Shown piece after piece: positions 44,908 to 57,595 of a stretch of 64,000 nucleotides of DNA. Source of the stretch: Iris pallida (taxonomy: Eukaryota > Streptophyta > Magnoliopsida > Asparagales > Iridaceae); contig JANAVB010031417.1 in assembly GCA_029216955.1 (NCBI GenBank), forward strand, positions 23,813,917 to 23,877,916, in the 5' to 3' direction. Within the stretch, counting starts at the first letter, position 1. Each line of letters starts with the position of its first letter. The notes beneath the pieces were generated by a model. The model ran no database searches and was not told the origin of the DNA. It saw only the letters and a list, made by a program, of their open reading frames with translations. The position numbers and the translations under genes were made by a program.

Positions 44908-45516
44908 CATACCACCCGCAGACAGACGGCCAGTCAGAGCGGACCATTCATACGCTTGAGGACATGTTGAGATCATGCGTCCTGCAGTTCGGTAGATCTT
45001 GGGAAGATCACCTACACTTGGTAGAGTTCTCCTACAACAACAGCTACTAGGCCAGCATTCAAATGACACCTTTTGAGGCTTTATATGGATGTCGATGACG
45101 CACTCCTCTAGCATGGGACGATGTGGAAGATCGAGTCATGTTGGGACCTGAGATGTTTGCAGATACAGCCAAAAAGATGAAGATGATTAAAGAGGTACTA
45201 AGGATTGCATATGATCGTCAGAAGCATTGGGCGGACAGCAGACGTCAAACCTTAGAATTCGAGGCCGGAGATCAGGTATTTGTCAGAATATCACCTACCA
45301 GAGGCACAATCAGATTCGGCCAAGCTAGAAAGCTGAGTCCCCGCTACATCTGTCCGTTTGAGGTACTGAGCAGGATCGGAGAGGTAGCATACAAGGTAGA
45401 TCTACCTTCCAGTCTCGAAGGCGTGCACAATGTCTTTCACGTATCGCAGCTGAGGCGTTACGTATCGAACCCGAGCCATGTTGTTGATCATTCAGAGTTA
45501 GAGATTGGACCCAGCA
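44908..45516 (+). pseudogene. Element A integrase, C-terminal part
   Basis: The integrase frame of element A continues directly after element C. YHPQTDGQSERTIHTLEDML includes the catalytic glutamate region, followed by WEDHLHLVEFSYNNSY and MTPFEALYG. Stops occur near 45048 and 45098. The frame then stays open with the integrase C-terminal part (FEAGDQVFVRISPTRG, LSPRYICPFEVL, VHNVFHVSQLRRYV). It is cut at 45516 by a minus-strand LTR starting TGTCATGCCCC, so the end of pol and the 3' LTR of element A are missing from the window. Confidence 0.88.
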
Positions 45517-46532
45517 TGTCATGCCCCAGAACCAGAATACTGGAGAGCGGGGGCAGACACAGCCAGCAACGTATATAGAAGTGTATTCCACCTCCATATA
45601 CGGTCACGGCTGTCTAGATGTATGAGAGTTTATCTACAAGCCATCAGTCTCTTATGGTCAAGAACAAGCCTAGTGTCTCAATCTCAAGCAAGTAATAATA
45701 GTTACAAGATGTTAGACCATCAAATATACAATAGTAAGGCATCCCATACGTTTCATATACAGATGATCATGAAGCTAGTCGTACAAAATACGAGGACTAG
45801 CAAGAGTTTCAGTCATACATGATCAACCCTAGGATTTGTTAATCATGTTACAGCCCGTAGGCAGATAAGAAATATAAGTATTCAACATAGCTAACACTTG
45901 TTCGGCGGCTAAACGCCTCAAAAAAATAATTTACACTAGAGTGGGAGAGCTAAAAATAAAACCCACTCGTTGCTAGGGTTTCTTCTAGTGTTCACCATCT
46001 GGCTGGAATGCAGGTAGAACCTCGGGTGCTGCTCCGAAATCTGGCCATACAAAACCAGCTGGGTTAGACCCCAGAAAGAGCAAGTGCCACAAGGGAGGCT
46101 TCACTTGGAAACTAAAACCATCAAGTTAGAACACAAAGCTTAATAATAATAACAAGAAAACTGAAGGCATGAAAGTAGGGTGATAAACGATAAGACAAGA
46201 AACTATTCCGGTAACCAAGTTACAACCCGTAAACCAAACAATGACCGGGGTTGTAACCCTTCGCCTGAACAGAACTTAGTCTCTTACCAATTATCGACAA
46301 ATAAGCATAGACAAGCGTGTCATGAGATAGCCATGTACTGGATCTAGGCAAGACTAGGCAAGATAGGACTCCATCCATCAATCACGGCCAAGCAATGAGT
46401 ACGGCTTGATACTTTAACTAACTAGGGTTATCACAAGCCTAGTTACTAGCAAGATGCAATGAGATATTCCTACGGCCACAAGCCCTGCAGACTATCCAGG
46501 TTATCCAGATGCAAGTTACAAGTATTTATAGC

Positions 46533-46608
46533 GGATACATCGCCCAGGAGACAAATGTATCCCATGTACATATAATAGTAGGTACATCGCCCAGGAGACA
46601 AATGTACC
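46533..46608 (-). repeat. Two hairpin repeats in the F LTR
   Basis: GGATACAT...ATGTATCC (46533-46562) and GGTACAT...ATGTACC (46581-46608) enclose the same loop CGCCCAGGAGACAA. The stem arms change together between copies. Confidence 0.85.
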
Positions 46609-47025
46609 CTATTAGGTGACTTGGGGGTGCAACACATGACAATATGCATATTTACTTATTTCAAGAAGTGCCCTACATGACAGTGGGCTGGAAATGTTCC
46701 CTACTCGACGGCATGCTCCAAGTCCATCAGGAAAGGTGCCCAGATAACGGGATTGCTTGTAGCCGAAATATCTCTCTATATGAACTACTTGATCAATCTA
46801 GTCATTAACCTAGTCAGATTCAGTATGAATCCCTGACCGTGGTAACCAGGGTAACCAGGGATACATGCCCTAGACATGATGCGAGACAAGACTAGTAGCT
46901 TATACAAGCACAATCAATACAATCACCCACGGTATCATGATGAGAATTTACTAGCAAGTCGAGATAGCCGTCGCAACAGCATTCAAGATTACATGTTAGA
47001 CATACTTATCAAGATTACTTGTCAA

Positions 47026-47160
47026 GAGTGCGCCACGATGGGCCACCATTCAAGAATTATCATGTCAAGTTACTTATTAAGAGTGCGCCTTAACAGGCCA
47101 TTATCGTGTCATGTTACTTGCTACTTTGTTAAGAGTGCGCCATGACAGGCCACTATCGTA
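47026..47160. repeat. GAGTGCGCCA...GGCCA tandem units in the F LTR
   Basis: Three spaced copies of AAGAGTGCGCCACGATGGGC-like sequence followed by CA. Related triplets occur in the element E LTRs at 49107-49250 and 53577-53705. Confidence 0.75.
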
Positions 47161-48006
47161 TTTATGGAACATATTTAGAATTAACATGGTATAAGCATTC
47201 CCATCAAGGCCCCATGTTACACAAGGGTGTCACGCCCCAGAACCAGAATACTGGCAAGTAGGGACGGACCAGGCCAGCTACGTATACCAAAGTACTCCAG
47301 TACTCCGAAATAACGTATAAGCTGTATAGACGGGGGTTACTACTACAAGCCAACAGTCGATCCTAGGTCAAGCAATCCTAGGTATCTCAATCACAGATAG
47401 TAAACAATGTACAAGAAATAAGATCAACTGGAATATAAAATAGTAAAGCGTCCCAAACTATCATATATCAATGATCATGAAGCTAGTAATACAGAGTGAA
47501 GACTAGCAAGAGTAATAGTCATACATGATAAGCTCTAGCTATAGTCTAGAATACGCAAATCATGTTCTAGCCCGTAGGCTAAATGTCAAGTCCAAAACAC
47601 GAGCTAAACACGTGCTCGGAGGCTAAACGCTATTAAAGAATAATGTACATAACTAGTGGGAGAATGAAATAAAAAATCCACTAAGGTACTCTGGTGCTCT
47701 GGGTAATCACCAACGAGTGAAAGGTACGAAAGATCCTCCGGGCTCCTCTATCAGATCTAGCCAAACAAAACCAGTGGGGTCAGAACCCCAATAGCAAGTA
47801 CCACAAAGGAAGCCAAACTATGAACTAAAACCAGCATACAAATTATAGCAACGAATAGAGACAAAAATAAGTAAAAGTAAATCGAGACTCGTGCGCTACC
47901 AATACACTTATCCCGAGAATAGGAAAGACAATAAGTAAAGCAACATGTAGCATAAAGTAAAGGACATGTGACATAATGTAAACTGTGTACATGTAAGAAA
48001 AAGGAA

Positions 48007-48211
48007 GCATGTGAACATGAAAGATAAACTAGACATGTGAGCATGTTAAGTAGCCGGGACATGTGAGCATGTTAGATAACTGGAACATGTGAGCATGTTA
48101 AGTAGACGGAGTATGTGAGCATGTTAAGTAACTGGAGCATGTGAGCATGTTAGATAACTGGGACATGTGAGCATGTAGTGGAACTGAGACATGTGAGCAT
48201 ATGAGATACTA
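48007..48211. repeat. Tandem ACATGTGAGCATGTTA units
   Basis: Seven or eight copies of a 31-bp unit (ACATGTGAGCATGTTAAGTA then ACTGG or similar). Each contains ACATGT and GCATGT half-palindromes. The second LTR has the same array at about 52496-52714. Confidence 0.88.
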
Positions 48212-48580
48212 TATAGAATGACAAATGATTAGATGACTTAGGAACTATTCCGAAACCCAAGTTACAACCCGTAAACCAAACAAAGACCGGGGTTGTAACC
48301 CTTCTCCTGAACAGGACTTAATCTCTAATTATCAACCGGCAAAAGTAAAGCATAACGAAGATGTACTGAAAATAAACAAATTCGGACACTGCCTAGACAA
48401 ACTAGACTAGACTGGACTCCATACAATAGTCACGGCCAAGCAATGAGTACGACTTTATACATTAGTTAACTAGGGTTGTCACAATCCAAATTACTAACAA
48501 ATACAAGTTTGAGAATTCCAAGTCCAGCACCTGCCTGCTACTACCTGAATGACCCAAGCTAAAGGAGCAATGGTAATAGT

Positions 48581-48774
48581 GGATACATCGCCCAGGAGAC
48601 AAATGGATCCTATAGTAGTGGTACATCGCCCATGAGACAAATGTACCCGATGGTAATAGTGGATACATCGCCCAGGAGACAAATGTATCCTATAGTAGTG
48701 GTACATCGCCCAGGAGACAAATGTACCACTAAGACATATAATATTGGGTACATCGCCCAGGAGACAAATATACC
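48581..48774 (-). repeat. Five-hairpin array in the first E LTR
   Basis: Five units at 48581-48610, 48620-48647, 48661-48690, 48700-48727 and 48746-48774. Each has arms GGATACAT/ATGTATCC or GGTACAT/ATGTACC around a 14-base loop CGCCCAGGAGACAA. Two units carry a single arm mismatch. Confidence 0.9.
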
Positions 48775-48837
48775 CGGTGCAACACTCGACGGTGTACTGG
48801 AAGTCTGCTCATCGTGACAGATAGCTCCAAATCCCAA

Positions 48838-48840
<3 letters not shown>

Positions 48841-48900
<60 letters not shown>
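48841..48900. repeat. TA microsatellite in the first E LTR
   Basis: About 60 bp of TA. The second LTR has only a short run at 53357-53366, so this tract expanded or contracted after insertion. Confidence 0.9.
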
Positions 48901-48902
<2 letters not shown>

Positions 48903-50323
48903 GCCAAGATCAAAGGGGCAACAGGTAACTGAAAAATTCTCAATGATCTAAGTAATCAAGCTAGTTGTTTAGTCCTTAACATTTTCTTGTTGGATTCCGG
49001 GTGTGGCATTCCGCAAAATTCATCCTAGACATGAGACATGCAAAACTGGACAAAAGCAAGAATGTGCACCATAACAAGCCACAACAAGAAAATATAATAA
49101 ACAAGAAGCCAGGAGTGCGCTACGACGAGCCACTATCAAAGAGCAAGACATGTACTGGAATCAAGAGTGCGCCATGACATGCCACTATCATGTAAGCAAA
49201 GAAGACATGTAAGAAGAGTGCACCACGACGGGTCACTATCATGTAAGCAAAGAAGACATGTAACAATTATCATAGCTTGTAAGAAAGAATCTATCAAAAG
49301 ACATATCATGGCATGTGGGAAACAATAATTAAAGCTAAGTACATTTCATAGAAAAATGATTGAACATGTGCTAGTGTCAAGTGTATATAGGGTGTACAAT
49401 CATTCTCTAACTATGCAAGATCATCTAATCATGTTAAAAAATCATTACAATCGAAGAAAAACTGAAAAACGGACAGAAACGGACAAAAATAGACAAAAAC
49501 AGCCTAACCGGATTATCCGACGGATTACTGCGGATTACCGGCAGATTTTTCGAAGTGTCACAGCAAGTTTTATGGTGCAAGTTCGGATTTTCCGACGGAT
49601 TTCCGCGGATTTCCGACGCATTTTCTGAACCGTCACAGAAAGTTAATTTTTGAAAACTCAAAACTTGTTCCGGCCATAAAAACTTCATTTTAAATCGAAA
49701 TTCAGATTTTCAAAATTAAAATTGCATGAAATTTAATTCCCTACAACATGGGAGTATTAGTTTTCACAAATTCAAAGATTTGATAGATCAATACCTCAAA
49801 ATACTCCGAAAATAGGTTTTTGGGATGCCGAAACGGGTTCCGATTTCTGCCAAACTCAAAATCTATGTATACAAGCTATGTGAGGACCTCATATATGAAT
49901 ATGTGACCAAGATCCATGACGGTAACACCAGTATCACTCTTGATACCGAGTTTTCTACTAAGTCAATATTGAATTTTAACAGAAAATCAAAACCTAGTTC
50001 TAACCAAATTTAGAAACATACATATAGACGAGAATCACAAGGAAAACATTCTTAACAAAATGAGTTTAGAACAATTCTAAGCATTTAATACCAAGGAAAA
50101 TAAAAATGACAACAAAACAATATTGTTCATGAATTTGGCAAGATGTACATGCCTAGGTTAAGCTCCAAGCCTAATCTTCGACTCCTCCTCCTAGGGGGGT
50201 TAGACATCACACCCAAGGCCTCAAGGCCAAGCTCTTGGCAAGCTTCAAGGGGGAAAGAAGGGAAGAAGAAATGAAAAGAGAGAGAAGAGAATGAAAAGAG
50301 AGAGGAGAGAGAAAGTGAAATGG

Positions 50324-50331
50324 TATATATA
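50324..50331 (-). promoter_or_regulatory. TATA box of the E LTR
   Basis: TATATATA upstream, on the minus strand, of a CT-rich stretch (CTCTCTCCTCTCTC) like a transcript leader. Conserved in the second copy at 54791-54798. Confidence 0.5.
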
Positions 50332-50733
50332 GAAGGGGGAATTAATCTTAACCGTCGGATGGTGATCCATGTCAAAATCTAAGTCAATCATGGCCATCCA
50401 AACAAAACCAAATATCCAATAGGTAATAGGGTGCATCTACACTATTCACGAAAATATCTAAACACTATTCATCAAAATATCCAAAACACTATTTACGAAA
50501 ATATCAAAAATACTATTCATAAAATATCTGAAATCGAAAATATCTAAAATGTGAAAAATCTGTCTGGACGGTATGCCGTCGGTATACTCCGGTATATTGG
50601 CGGTATGCCGGCCAAGGAGAAAATCTATAAGTTAGAAAATTTTTTAAAGCATTACGAAAATCAAGAAAATACGAAATACACTACAAAATACGTATCCGTA
50701 TATAAATACCGATACTGTGAGACGAGTCTCACA

Positions 50734-50747
50734 ACTCTCCACAACTT
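50734..50747 (-). other. Polypurine tract of element E
   Basis: The minus strand reads AAGTTGTGGAGAGT directly before the LTR start TGTGAGACTCG. It is preceded by TTTCGAGGACGAAATTT, as in element B. Confidence 0.75.
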
Positions 50748-50947
50748 AAAAATAAATTTCGTCCTCGAAATTTCCTAAATCTAGTCAAGCATGAAAACCA
50801 AACCAAAGAGCTGAAAATCATGTCAATCAAAACAAAGCATGACATGTTGGTAAAATAAAGACAACAATAATATAAGTAAATGCATAAGCAATAACACAAC
50901 CACAATCAAGAAGGGATGGAGGCATATGAATAAATATGTCTCCTGAG

Positions 50948-51485
50948 TCAGTTGAGTAGGAGCAGGCCTACGCTGACTCCACAACTTAGGTAAAAGTCAA
51001 TTCTCAAAATAAGCCGGTACCAATGACTTAATCCAAGACATGACTCTACCCATGACGTATCTTCGTAGTCGATACCAATGAAGTTATCACATGCCTCGAC
51101 TACGAAGACAGAAGAGTTGGGGACGAGAAACTCGCCAAATATGCGTAACCCAAGAGATAAATATGAGTGGAAGAAGAACAGGATAATACTTACAATACGA
51201 CTGCCCTCTGCCAAAACCAGCTCTAACATACCAAACTCTGCATGCCCATGTTTCAGAACTGCTGCTCTAACCTGATGCTGCTGAACCGGTACATGAGCCA
51301 TATACTGCTGGACTGCCGGGGTAGCCGGTGAAGCTGGACTTTGGCAGGACTAACCCTACTGGCTGATCAGGCTGAACTAACACCTCCGCCCTCGGGTCAA
51401 CTCTGAACTCTGCCCCTGAATGCTGAGACTGATCCTCCATAACTGGCCTAACAGAAGATTGCTGACTGCCATCGGCAGAACCCAA
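50948..51485 (-). pseudogene. Short gag remnant of element E
   Basis: The minus strand reads MGSADGSQQSSVRPVMEDQS and continues, after a frame change near 51290, into YMAHVPVQQHQVRAAV. This resembles the variable N-terminal part of a Ty3/gypsy gag. No capsid or zinc knuckle is present. A GTAAGT donor-like site near 51190 ends the recognisable part, comparable to the gag intron of element A. It cannot make a working Gag. Confidence 0.5.
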
Positions 51486-51717
51486 ACAAGATGGTCCGAA
51501 GGATTAAGAACAGTGCCCTTGAAAGTTAAAGGACACAAGGATTAAATCAAGAGAACAGGAAGGATCAACGATAAAAGCAGATATCAGGTCAAAGGATCAG
51601 AGATATAGAATAACATGAAGGATATCAATAAAGGATAATTGTGACTGAGATATCTAAACATCAGTAACCCCCACATATCTGATAAATTAGGCCTGCATGG
51701 GCCACCACTAAAACCTA

Positions 51718-54700
51718 TGTCACGCCCCAGAACCAAAATACTGGCAAGTAGGGACGGACCAGGCCAGCTACGTATACTAAAGTACTCCAGTACTCCGAAA
51801 TAACGTATAAACTGTATAGACGGGGGTTACTACTACAAGCCAACAGTCGATCCTAGGTCAAGCAATCCTAGGTATCTCAATCACAGGCAGTAAACAATGT
51901 ACAAGAATTAAGATCAACTGGAATATAAAATAGTAAAGCGTCCCAAACTATCATATATCAATGATCATGAAACTAGTAATACAGAGTGAAGACTAGCAAG
52001 AGTAATAGTCATACATGATAAGCTCTAGCTATAGTCTAGAATACGTAAATCATGTTCTGGTTCGTAGGCTAAATGTCAAGTCCAAAACACGAGCTAAACA
52101 CGTGCTCGGAGGCTAAACGCCATAAAAGAATAATGTACATAACTAGTGGGAGAATGAAATAGAAAACCCACTAAGGTACTCTGGTGCTCTGGATAATCAC
52201 CAACGAGTGAAAGGTACGAAAGATCCTCCGGGCTCCTCTATCAGATATGGCCAAACAAAACCAGTGGGGTCAGAACCCCAATAGCAAGTACCACAAAGGA
52301 AGCCAAACTATGAACTAAAACCAGCATGCAAATCATAGCAACGGATAGAGACAAAATAAGTAAAAGTAAATCGAGACTCGTGCACTACCAATACACTTAT
52401 CCCGAGAATAGGAAAGACAATAAGTAAAGCAACATGTAGCATACAGTAAAGGACATGTGACATAATGTAAACTGTGTACATGTAAGGAAAAAGGAAGCAT
52501 GTGAACATGAAAGATAAACTAGACATGTGAGCATGTTAAGTAGCCGGGACATGTCATCATGTTAGATAACTGGAACATGTGAGCGTGTTAAGTAGACGGA
52601 GCATGTGAGCATGTTAAGTAACTGGAGCATATGAGCATGTTAGATAACTGGGACATGTGAGCATGTAGGATAACTGAGACATGTGAGCATGTAAGATAAC
52701 TGAGACATGTGAGCATGTGAGATACTATATAGAATGACAAATGATTAGATGACTTAGGAACTATTCCGAAACCCAAGTTACAACCCGTAAACCAAATAAG
52801 GACCGGGGTTATAACCCTTCTCCTGAACATGACTTAATCTCTAATCATCTACCGACAAAAGTAAAGCATAACAAAGATGTACTGAAAATAAACAAATTCG
52901 GACACTGCCTAGACAAACTAGACTAGACTGGACTCCATACAATAGTCACGGCCAAGCAATGAGTACGGCTTTAAACATTAGCTAACTAGGGTTGTCACAA
53001 TCCTAATTACTAACAAATGCATGTTTGAGAATTCCAAGTCCAACACCTGCCTGCTACTACCTGAATGGTCCAAGCTAAAGGAGCAATGGTAATAGTGGAT
53101 ACATCGCCCAGGAGACAAATGTATCCTATAGTAGTGGTACATCGCCCAGGAGACAAATGTATCCGATGGTAATAGTGGATACATCGCACAGGAGACAAAT
53201 GTATCCTATAGTAGTGGTACATCGCCCAGGAGACAAATGTACCACTAAGACATATAATAATGGGTACATCGCCCAGGAGACAAATGTACCCGGTGTAACA
53301 CTCGACGGTGCGTTGGAAGTGTGCTCATCATGACAGATAGCTCCAAATTCCAAGGATATATATATAATGCCAAGACCAAATGGGCAACAGGTAACTGGGA
53401 AATTCTCAATGATCTAAGTAATCAAGCTAATTATTTAGTCCTTAACATTTTCTTGTTGGATTTCGGGTGTGGCATTCCGCAGAATCCATCCTAGACATGA
53501 GACATACAAGACTGGACAAAATCAAGAATGTGCACCATAACAAGCCACAACAAGAAAATATAATAAACAAGAAGCCAGGAGTACGCTACGACGAGCCACT
53601 ATCAAGGAGCAAGACATGTACTGGAATCAAGAGTGCGCCATGATAGGCCACTATCATGTAAGCAAAGAAGACATGTAAGAAGAGTGCACCACGACGGGTC
53701 ACTATCATGTAAGCAAATAAGACATGTAACAATTATCATAGCTTGTAAGAAAGAATCTATCAAAAGACATATCATGGCATGTGGGAAACAATAATTAAAG
53801 CTAAGTATATTTCATAGAAAAATGATTGAACATGTGCTAGTGTCAAGTGTATATAGGGTGTACAATCATTCTCTAACTATGCAAGATCATCTAATCATGT
53901 TAAGAAATCATTACAATCGAAGAAAATATCAAAAACGGACAAAAACGTACAGAAACGGACAAAAACAGACAAAAACAGCCTAACCGGATTATCCGACGGA
54001 TTACTGCGGATTACCGACAGATTTTCCAAAGTGTCACAGCAAGTTTTGTGGTACAAATTCGTATTTTTCGTCGGATTTCCGTGGATTTCTGACGGATTTT
54101 CGAACCGTCACAGAGTTGATTTTTGAAAACTCAAAACTTGTTTCGGTCATAAAAACTTCGATTTAAATCGAAATTTGGATTTTCAAAAGTCAAAATCGCA
54201 TAAAATTTAATTCCCTACAACATGGGAGTATTAGTTTTCACAAATTCAAAGATTTGATAGATCAATACCTCAAAATACTCCAAAAATAGGTTCTCGGGAT
54301 GCCGAAACGGGTTCCGATTTCTACCAAACTCAAAATCTATGTATACAAGCTATGTGAGGGCCTCATATATGAATATGTGACCAAGATCCATGATGGTAAC
54401 AATAGTATCACTCTTGATACCGAGTTTTCTACTAAGTCAATATTGGATTTTAACAGAAAATCAAAACCTAGTTCTAACCAAATTTAGAAACATACATATA
54501 GACGAGAATCATAAGGAAAATATTCTTAACAAATGAGTTTAGATCAATTCTAAGCATTTAATACCAAGGAAAACAAAAATGACAATAAAACAATATTGTT
54601 CATGAATTTGGCAAGATGTACTTGCCTAGGTTAAGCTCCAAGCCTAATCTTCTACTCCTCCTCCTAGGGGGGTTAGACACCACACCCAAGGCCTCAAGGC

Positions 54701-54987
54701 CAAGCTCTTGGCAAACTCCAAGGGGGGAGAGAAGGAAAGATGAAATGAAGAGAGAGTGAAGAGAATGAAAAGAGAGAGAAAGTAAAATGGTATATATAGA
54801 AGGAGGAATTAATCTTAACCGTCGGATGGTGATCCATGTCAAAATCTAAGTCAATCGTGGCCATCTAAACAAAACCAAATATCCAATGGGTAATAGGGTG
54901 CATCTACACTATTCACGAAAATATCTAAATACTATTCATCAAAATATCCAAAACACTATTCACGAAAATATCAAAAATACTATTCAT
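51718..54987 (-). repeat. Element E LTR, truncated copy (5' LTR in element orientation)
   Basis: Matches 47228-50519 with scattered differences, then stops at a junction with element D pol. It contains the same repeat blocks, with the hairpin array at 53097-53291. Confidence 0.85.
53097..53291 (-). repeat. Five-hairpin array in the second E LTR
   Basis: Five units equivalent to 48581-48774. The first reads GGATACAT...ATGTATCC, where the other LTR has a mismatch. One unit has a mismatched right arm (ATGTATCC opposite GGTACAT) and another a changed loop base. Confidence 0.88.
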
Positions 54988-56432
54988 GAACCGCAAGAAT
55001 GTGCAGTTTGCTTGGACAACAGAATGTCAGGATTCTTTTGAGAAGTTGAAGCGAGGCTTGATGATGGCACCCATTCTCACGCTTCCAGATGGAACCGGGA
55101 AATTATCAGTGTATTGTGATGCTTCAGGCAGAGGTTTATGATATGTTTTGATGCAGCATAGGAAGGTAATAGCTTATGCGTCACGTCAACTTTGTGATCA
55201 TGAGAGGAATTACCTGACCCACGACTTGGAGTTGGCAGCAGTAGTGTTTGCACTTAAGCTGTTGAGGCATTATTTGTATGGAGATAGGGTGAAGATTTTC
55301 ACCGACCACAAGAGCCTGAAGTATGTGTTTACTCAGAAGGATCTTAACATGCGTCAGAAGAGATGGCTAGAGCTACTTGTAGATTATGACATCAACCTAC
55401 AGTATCATCCTGGGAAGGCCAACGTTGTTGCAGATGCATTGAGCAGAAGAGCCAGAATTTATTTTTAACAGCACAACCAGAGTTGTTAGCTGATCTTCAA
55501 AAGATGGGTATAGAAGTTGTCCTTCCTACCAATGTGATATTGATGGCCAGTATGCAAGTTCAGTCCAGTATAGTTGAGAGGATCTAGTTAGCTCAGTCAG
55601 CAGATTCTAAGCTTCAGCGGCTTAGGGCAGAATGTGTAGCAGGACGAAGACCAGAGTTATGTATCCATGAGGATGGTACACTTCAGAATGGGAGGCATCT
55701 TTGTGTACCTAGTAGTGATATCAGACAGGAGGTCATGGCAGAAACTCACAGTTCTCAGTATTCGATTCATCTGGGCGGTACGAAGATGTATCATGATATC
55801 CGACAGCATTTTTGGTAGAATAGCATGAAGAGGGAGATAGCCCGATTTATCTCTCGATGTTTAGTTTGCCAACAAGTTAAAGCTGAACATCAGAGATCGG
55901 CTGGACTTCTTCAACCCTTACCAATCCCAGAATGGAAATGGGAGCACATCACCATGGATTTTGTAACTAGATTACTAGATCCCCAGCTGGAAGAGATGCT
56001 ATCTGGGTTATAGTCGACAGACTCACCAAGGTAGCTCATTTTCTTCCTTTCAGGGTTGGCCAGTCGACGGATCAGCTTGCAGAGATATACCTCAGGCAGA
56101 TAGTTAGGTTGCATGGAGTACCAGTTAGTATTGTATTCGACAGAGATTCAAGATTTACATCGCACGTTTGGCAGAGTCTTCAGAAAAGTTTGGGGACTCG
56201 TCTCAAGTTCAGTTCAGCTTATCATCCGCAAACAGATGGTCAGTCAGAACGCACGATCCAGACTCTCGAAGATATATTACGGTCATGTACACTCGACTTC
56301 GGTGGTTCGTGGGAAGATCACCTGTATCTCGTAGAGTTCTCCTATAACAACAGTTTTCACGCCAGTATCCAGATGACACCCTTTGAGGCCTTGTACGGCA
56401 GAAAGTGCAGATATCCGTTAGCGTGGGATGAT
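54988..56432 (+). pseudogene. pol: Element D pol: RNase H and integrase core
   Basis: The pol fragment of a chromovirus related to element A starts abruptly at the linker to RNase H (RKNVQFAWTTECQDSFEKLK). The RNase H part reads VYCDASGRGL-stop, then [20 protein letters not shown] and [13 protein letters not shown]. The integrase zinc-finger region is present (FISRCLVCQQVKAEHQR). The core has WEHITMDF, IVFDRDSRFTSHVW and YHPQTDGQSERTIQTLEDIL, which contain the DDE residues. Stops occur near 55138, 55466, 55588, 55816 and 56011, with a frame change between 56011 and 56109. At 56433 a solo LTR interrupts the frame inside LAWDD. The left part was lost at the junction with element E. Confidence 0.88.
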
Positions 56433-56837
56433 TGTCAGCCCCTGATTTTCAATTTTGATTTAATTAGTGTTAATTAATTTCTAATGACATATTTAGTCTT
56501 AAAATAATTTAATATGATTTTGGAAATTTTTCTACAATTTTTAAAATAATTTTTAAATGAGTTTTAATAACTAAAATACCATTTTGCAATTTATTAAAAT
56601 ATTTTAATATAGTTTTATAATTTATTAAAATGTTTTGATAGCAGTTTATAATATTTAAAATTGTTTTAATGTCAGTTTGTAATTTATTAATTCTTTTAAG
56701 TGCGGGATGCAAAACCTAGGGACCCTACTGCAAAACCTACATCACCCCCCCCGACCTAGCCAGCTGCCGATGACCATCGACCACCTTTCCCCCGCCATTT
56801 TCGGCCGACCTAGGCCCTAACACCGACCTCACACCCC

Positions 56838-56845
56838 TATAAATA
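56838..56845 (+). promoter_or_regulatory. TATA box of solo LTR G
   Basis: CCCCTATAAATAAACCCC, followed by an AACCCTAACCCTAG telo-box-like sequence and GC-rich DNA. Probable former promoter of the parent element. Confidence 0.6.
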
Positions 56846-57454
56846 AACCCCAGGTCGAAACCCTAACCCTAGACTAACTTTCGACCTTCCCCGACCACCG
56901 TCTCCTCCATTTTCGTTCGTCTAAACCCTAACTCCGGCCATCCACCTAGCGCCACCTTCCCGACGACGATTACCCCCATCCACCACCACCATACGACGTG
57001 CCACGCCGAGCTGGACGCAGCGCCACCCGAGCGCCGCTTCCCCGACGCCCCTAGCCGCCGTCAGCACCTTCGAAACCCCCCCAAAGTCGGACACGTAAGT
57101 AATAGTTTCGAAACTGTGTCATGCGTGTCTCGTGTACACATATGTGGTTCGCCGTGTCCTGACGAGCATGATGCTAAGACTGGACACGGAAGACTAGACC
57201 CGTACATGTCGTGCTTAGCACGGACACGCGACTCTTGTGTCCTTAACTGTCAGGACACAGAGTTTGATTTATCGGGTTTTAAATATATTAACTTAAAACC
57301 TAAATAAGTTTAACCCGAACCCTCCCCCTAACATGAAGCTCGGGCTGACCCCCTTGCCAGCCCGACCGCGCCCAAGAACTCGACCCCCTGGGCCGAGTTC
57401 GAATCCCCCTATTGTTTGTTTTCTTTTTCTTTTTTTTGTTTTGTTTTGTTTTAT

Positions 57455-57461
57455 GTTATTT

Positions 57462-57492
<31 letters not shown>

Positions 57493-57550
57493 GTATATAT
57501 GTATTTCTGTAAAAAAAAATATGTATATATGTATTTCTGTATATATATTT

Positions 57551-57595
<45 letters not shown>

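Larger units (their letters stand above)
45517..47227 (-). mobile_element. Element F: truncated LTR, minus orientation
   Basis: Starts TGTCATGCCCCAGAACCAGA, the reverse complement of a Tekay-type LTR end. It shares several blocks with the element E LTR (the GGTACAT hairpins at 46533-46608 and GAGTGCGCCA repeats at 47026-47160). It is cut at 47228 by element E, and the rest is not found. No coding sequence. Confidence 0.75.
47228..50733 (-). repeat. Element E LTR, complete copy (3' LTR in element orientation)
   Basis: Plus-strand ends are TGTCACGCCC and GAGTCTCACA. It contains ACATGTGAGCATGTTA repeats (48007-48211), five hairpins (48581-48774), a 60-bp TA run (48841-48900), GAGTGCGCCA units and a TATA box near 50324-50331 that faces the minus strand. 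A 62-codon plus-strand frame at 49825-50013 recurs in the other copy but has no known domain. Confidence 0.88.
47228..54987 (-). mobile_element. Element E: pol-less LTR retrotransposon with 3.5-kb LTRs
   Basis: Two similar long repeats start TGTCACGCCCCAGAACC at 47228 and 51718. The first runs to 50733 (3506 bp). The second stops matching at 54987, about 213 bp short of its end, where pol sequence of element D begins. Between them is a 984-bp internal region with a minus-strand polypurine tract, a short gag remnant and the TTTTAGTGGTGGCCCATGCA leader motif. There is no pol. The structure is like a large retrotransposon derivative moved by enzymes of another element. The flanking duplication cannot be checked because the right end is lost. 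Confidence 0.85.

Noticed and set aside
49825..50013. 62-codon plus-strand frame repeated at 54299-54487
   Set aside because: Within the two LTRs of element E and antisense to the element; no domain, and substitutions do not clearly favour silent sites.
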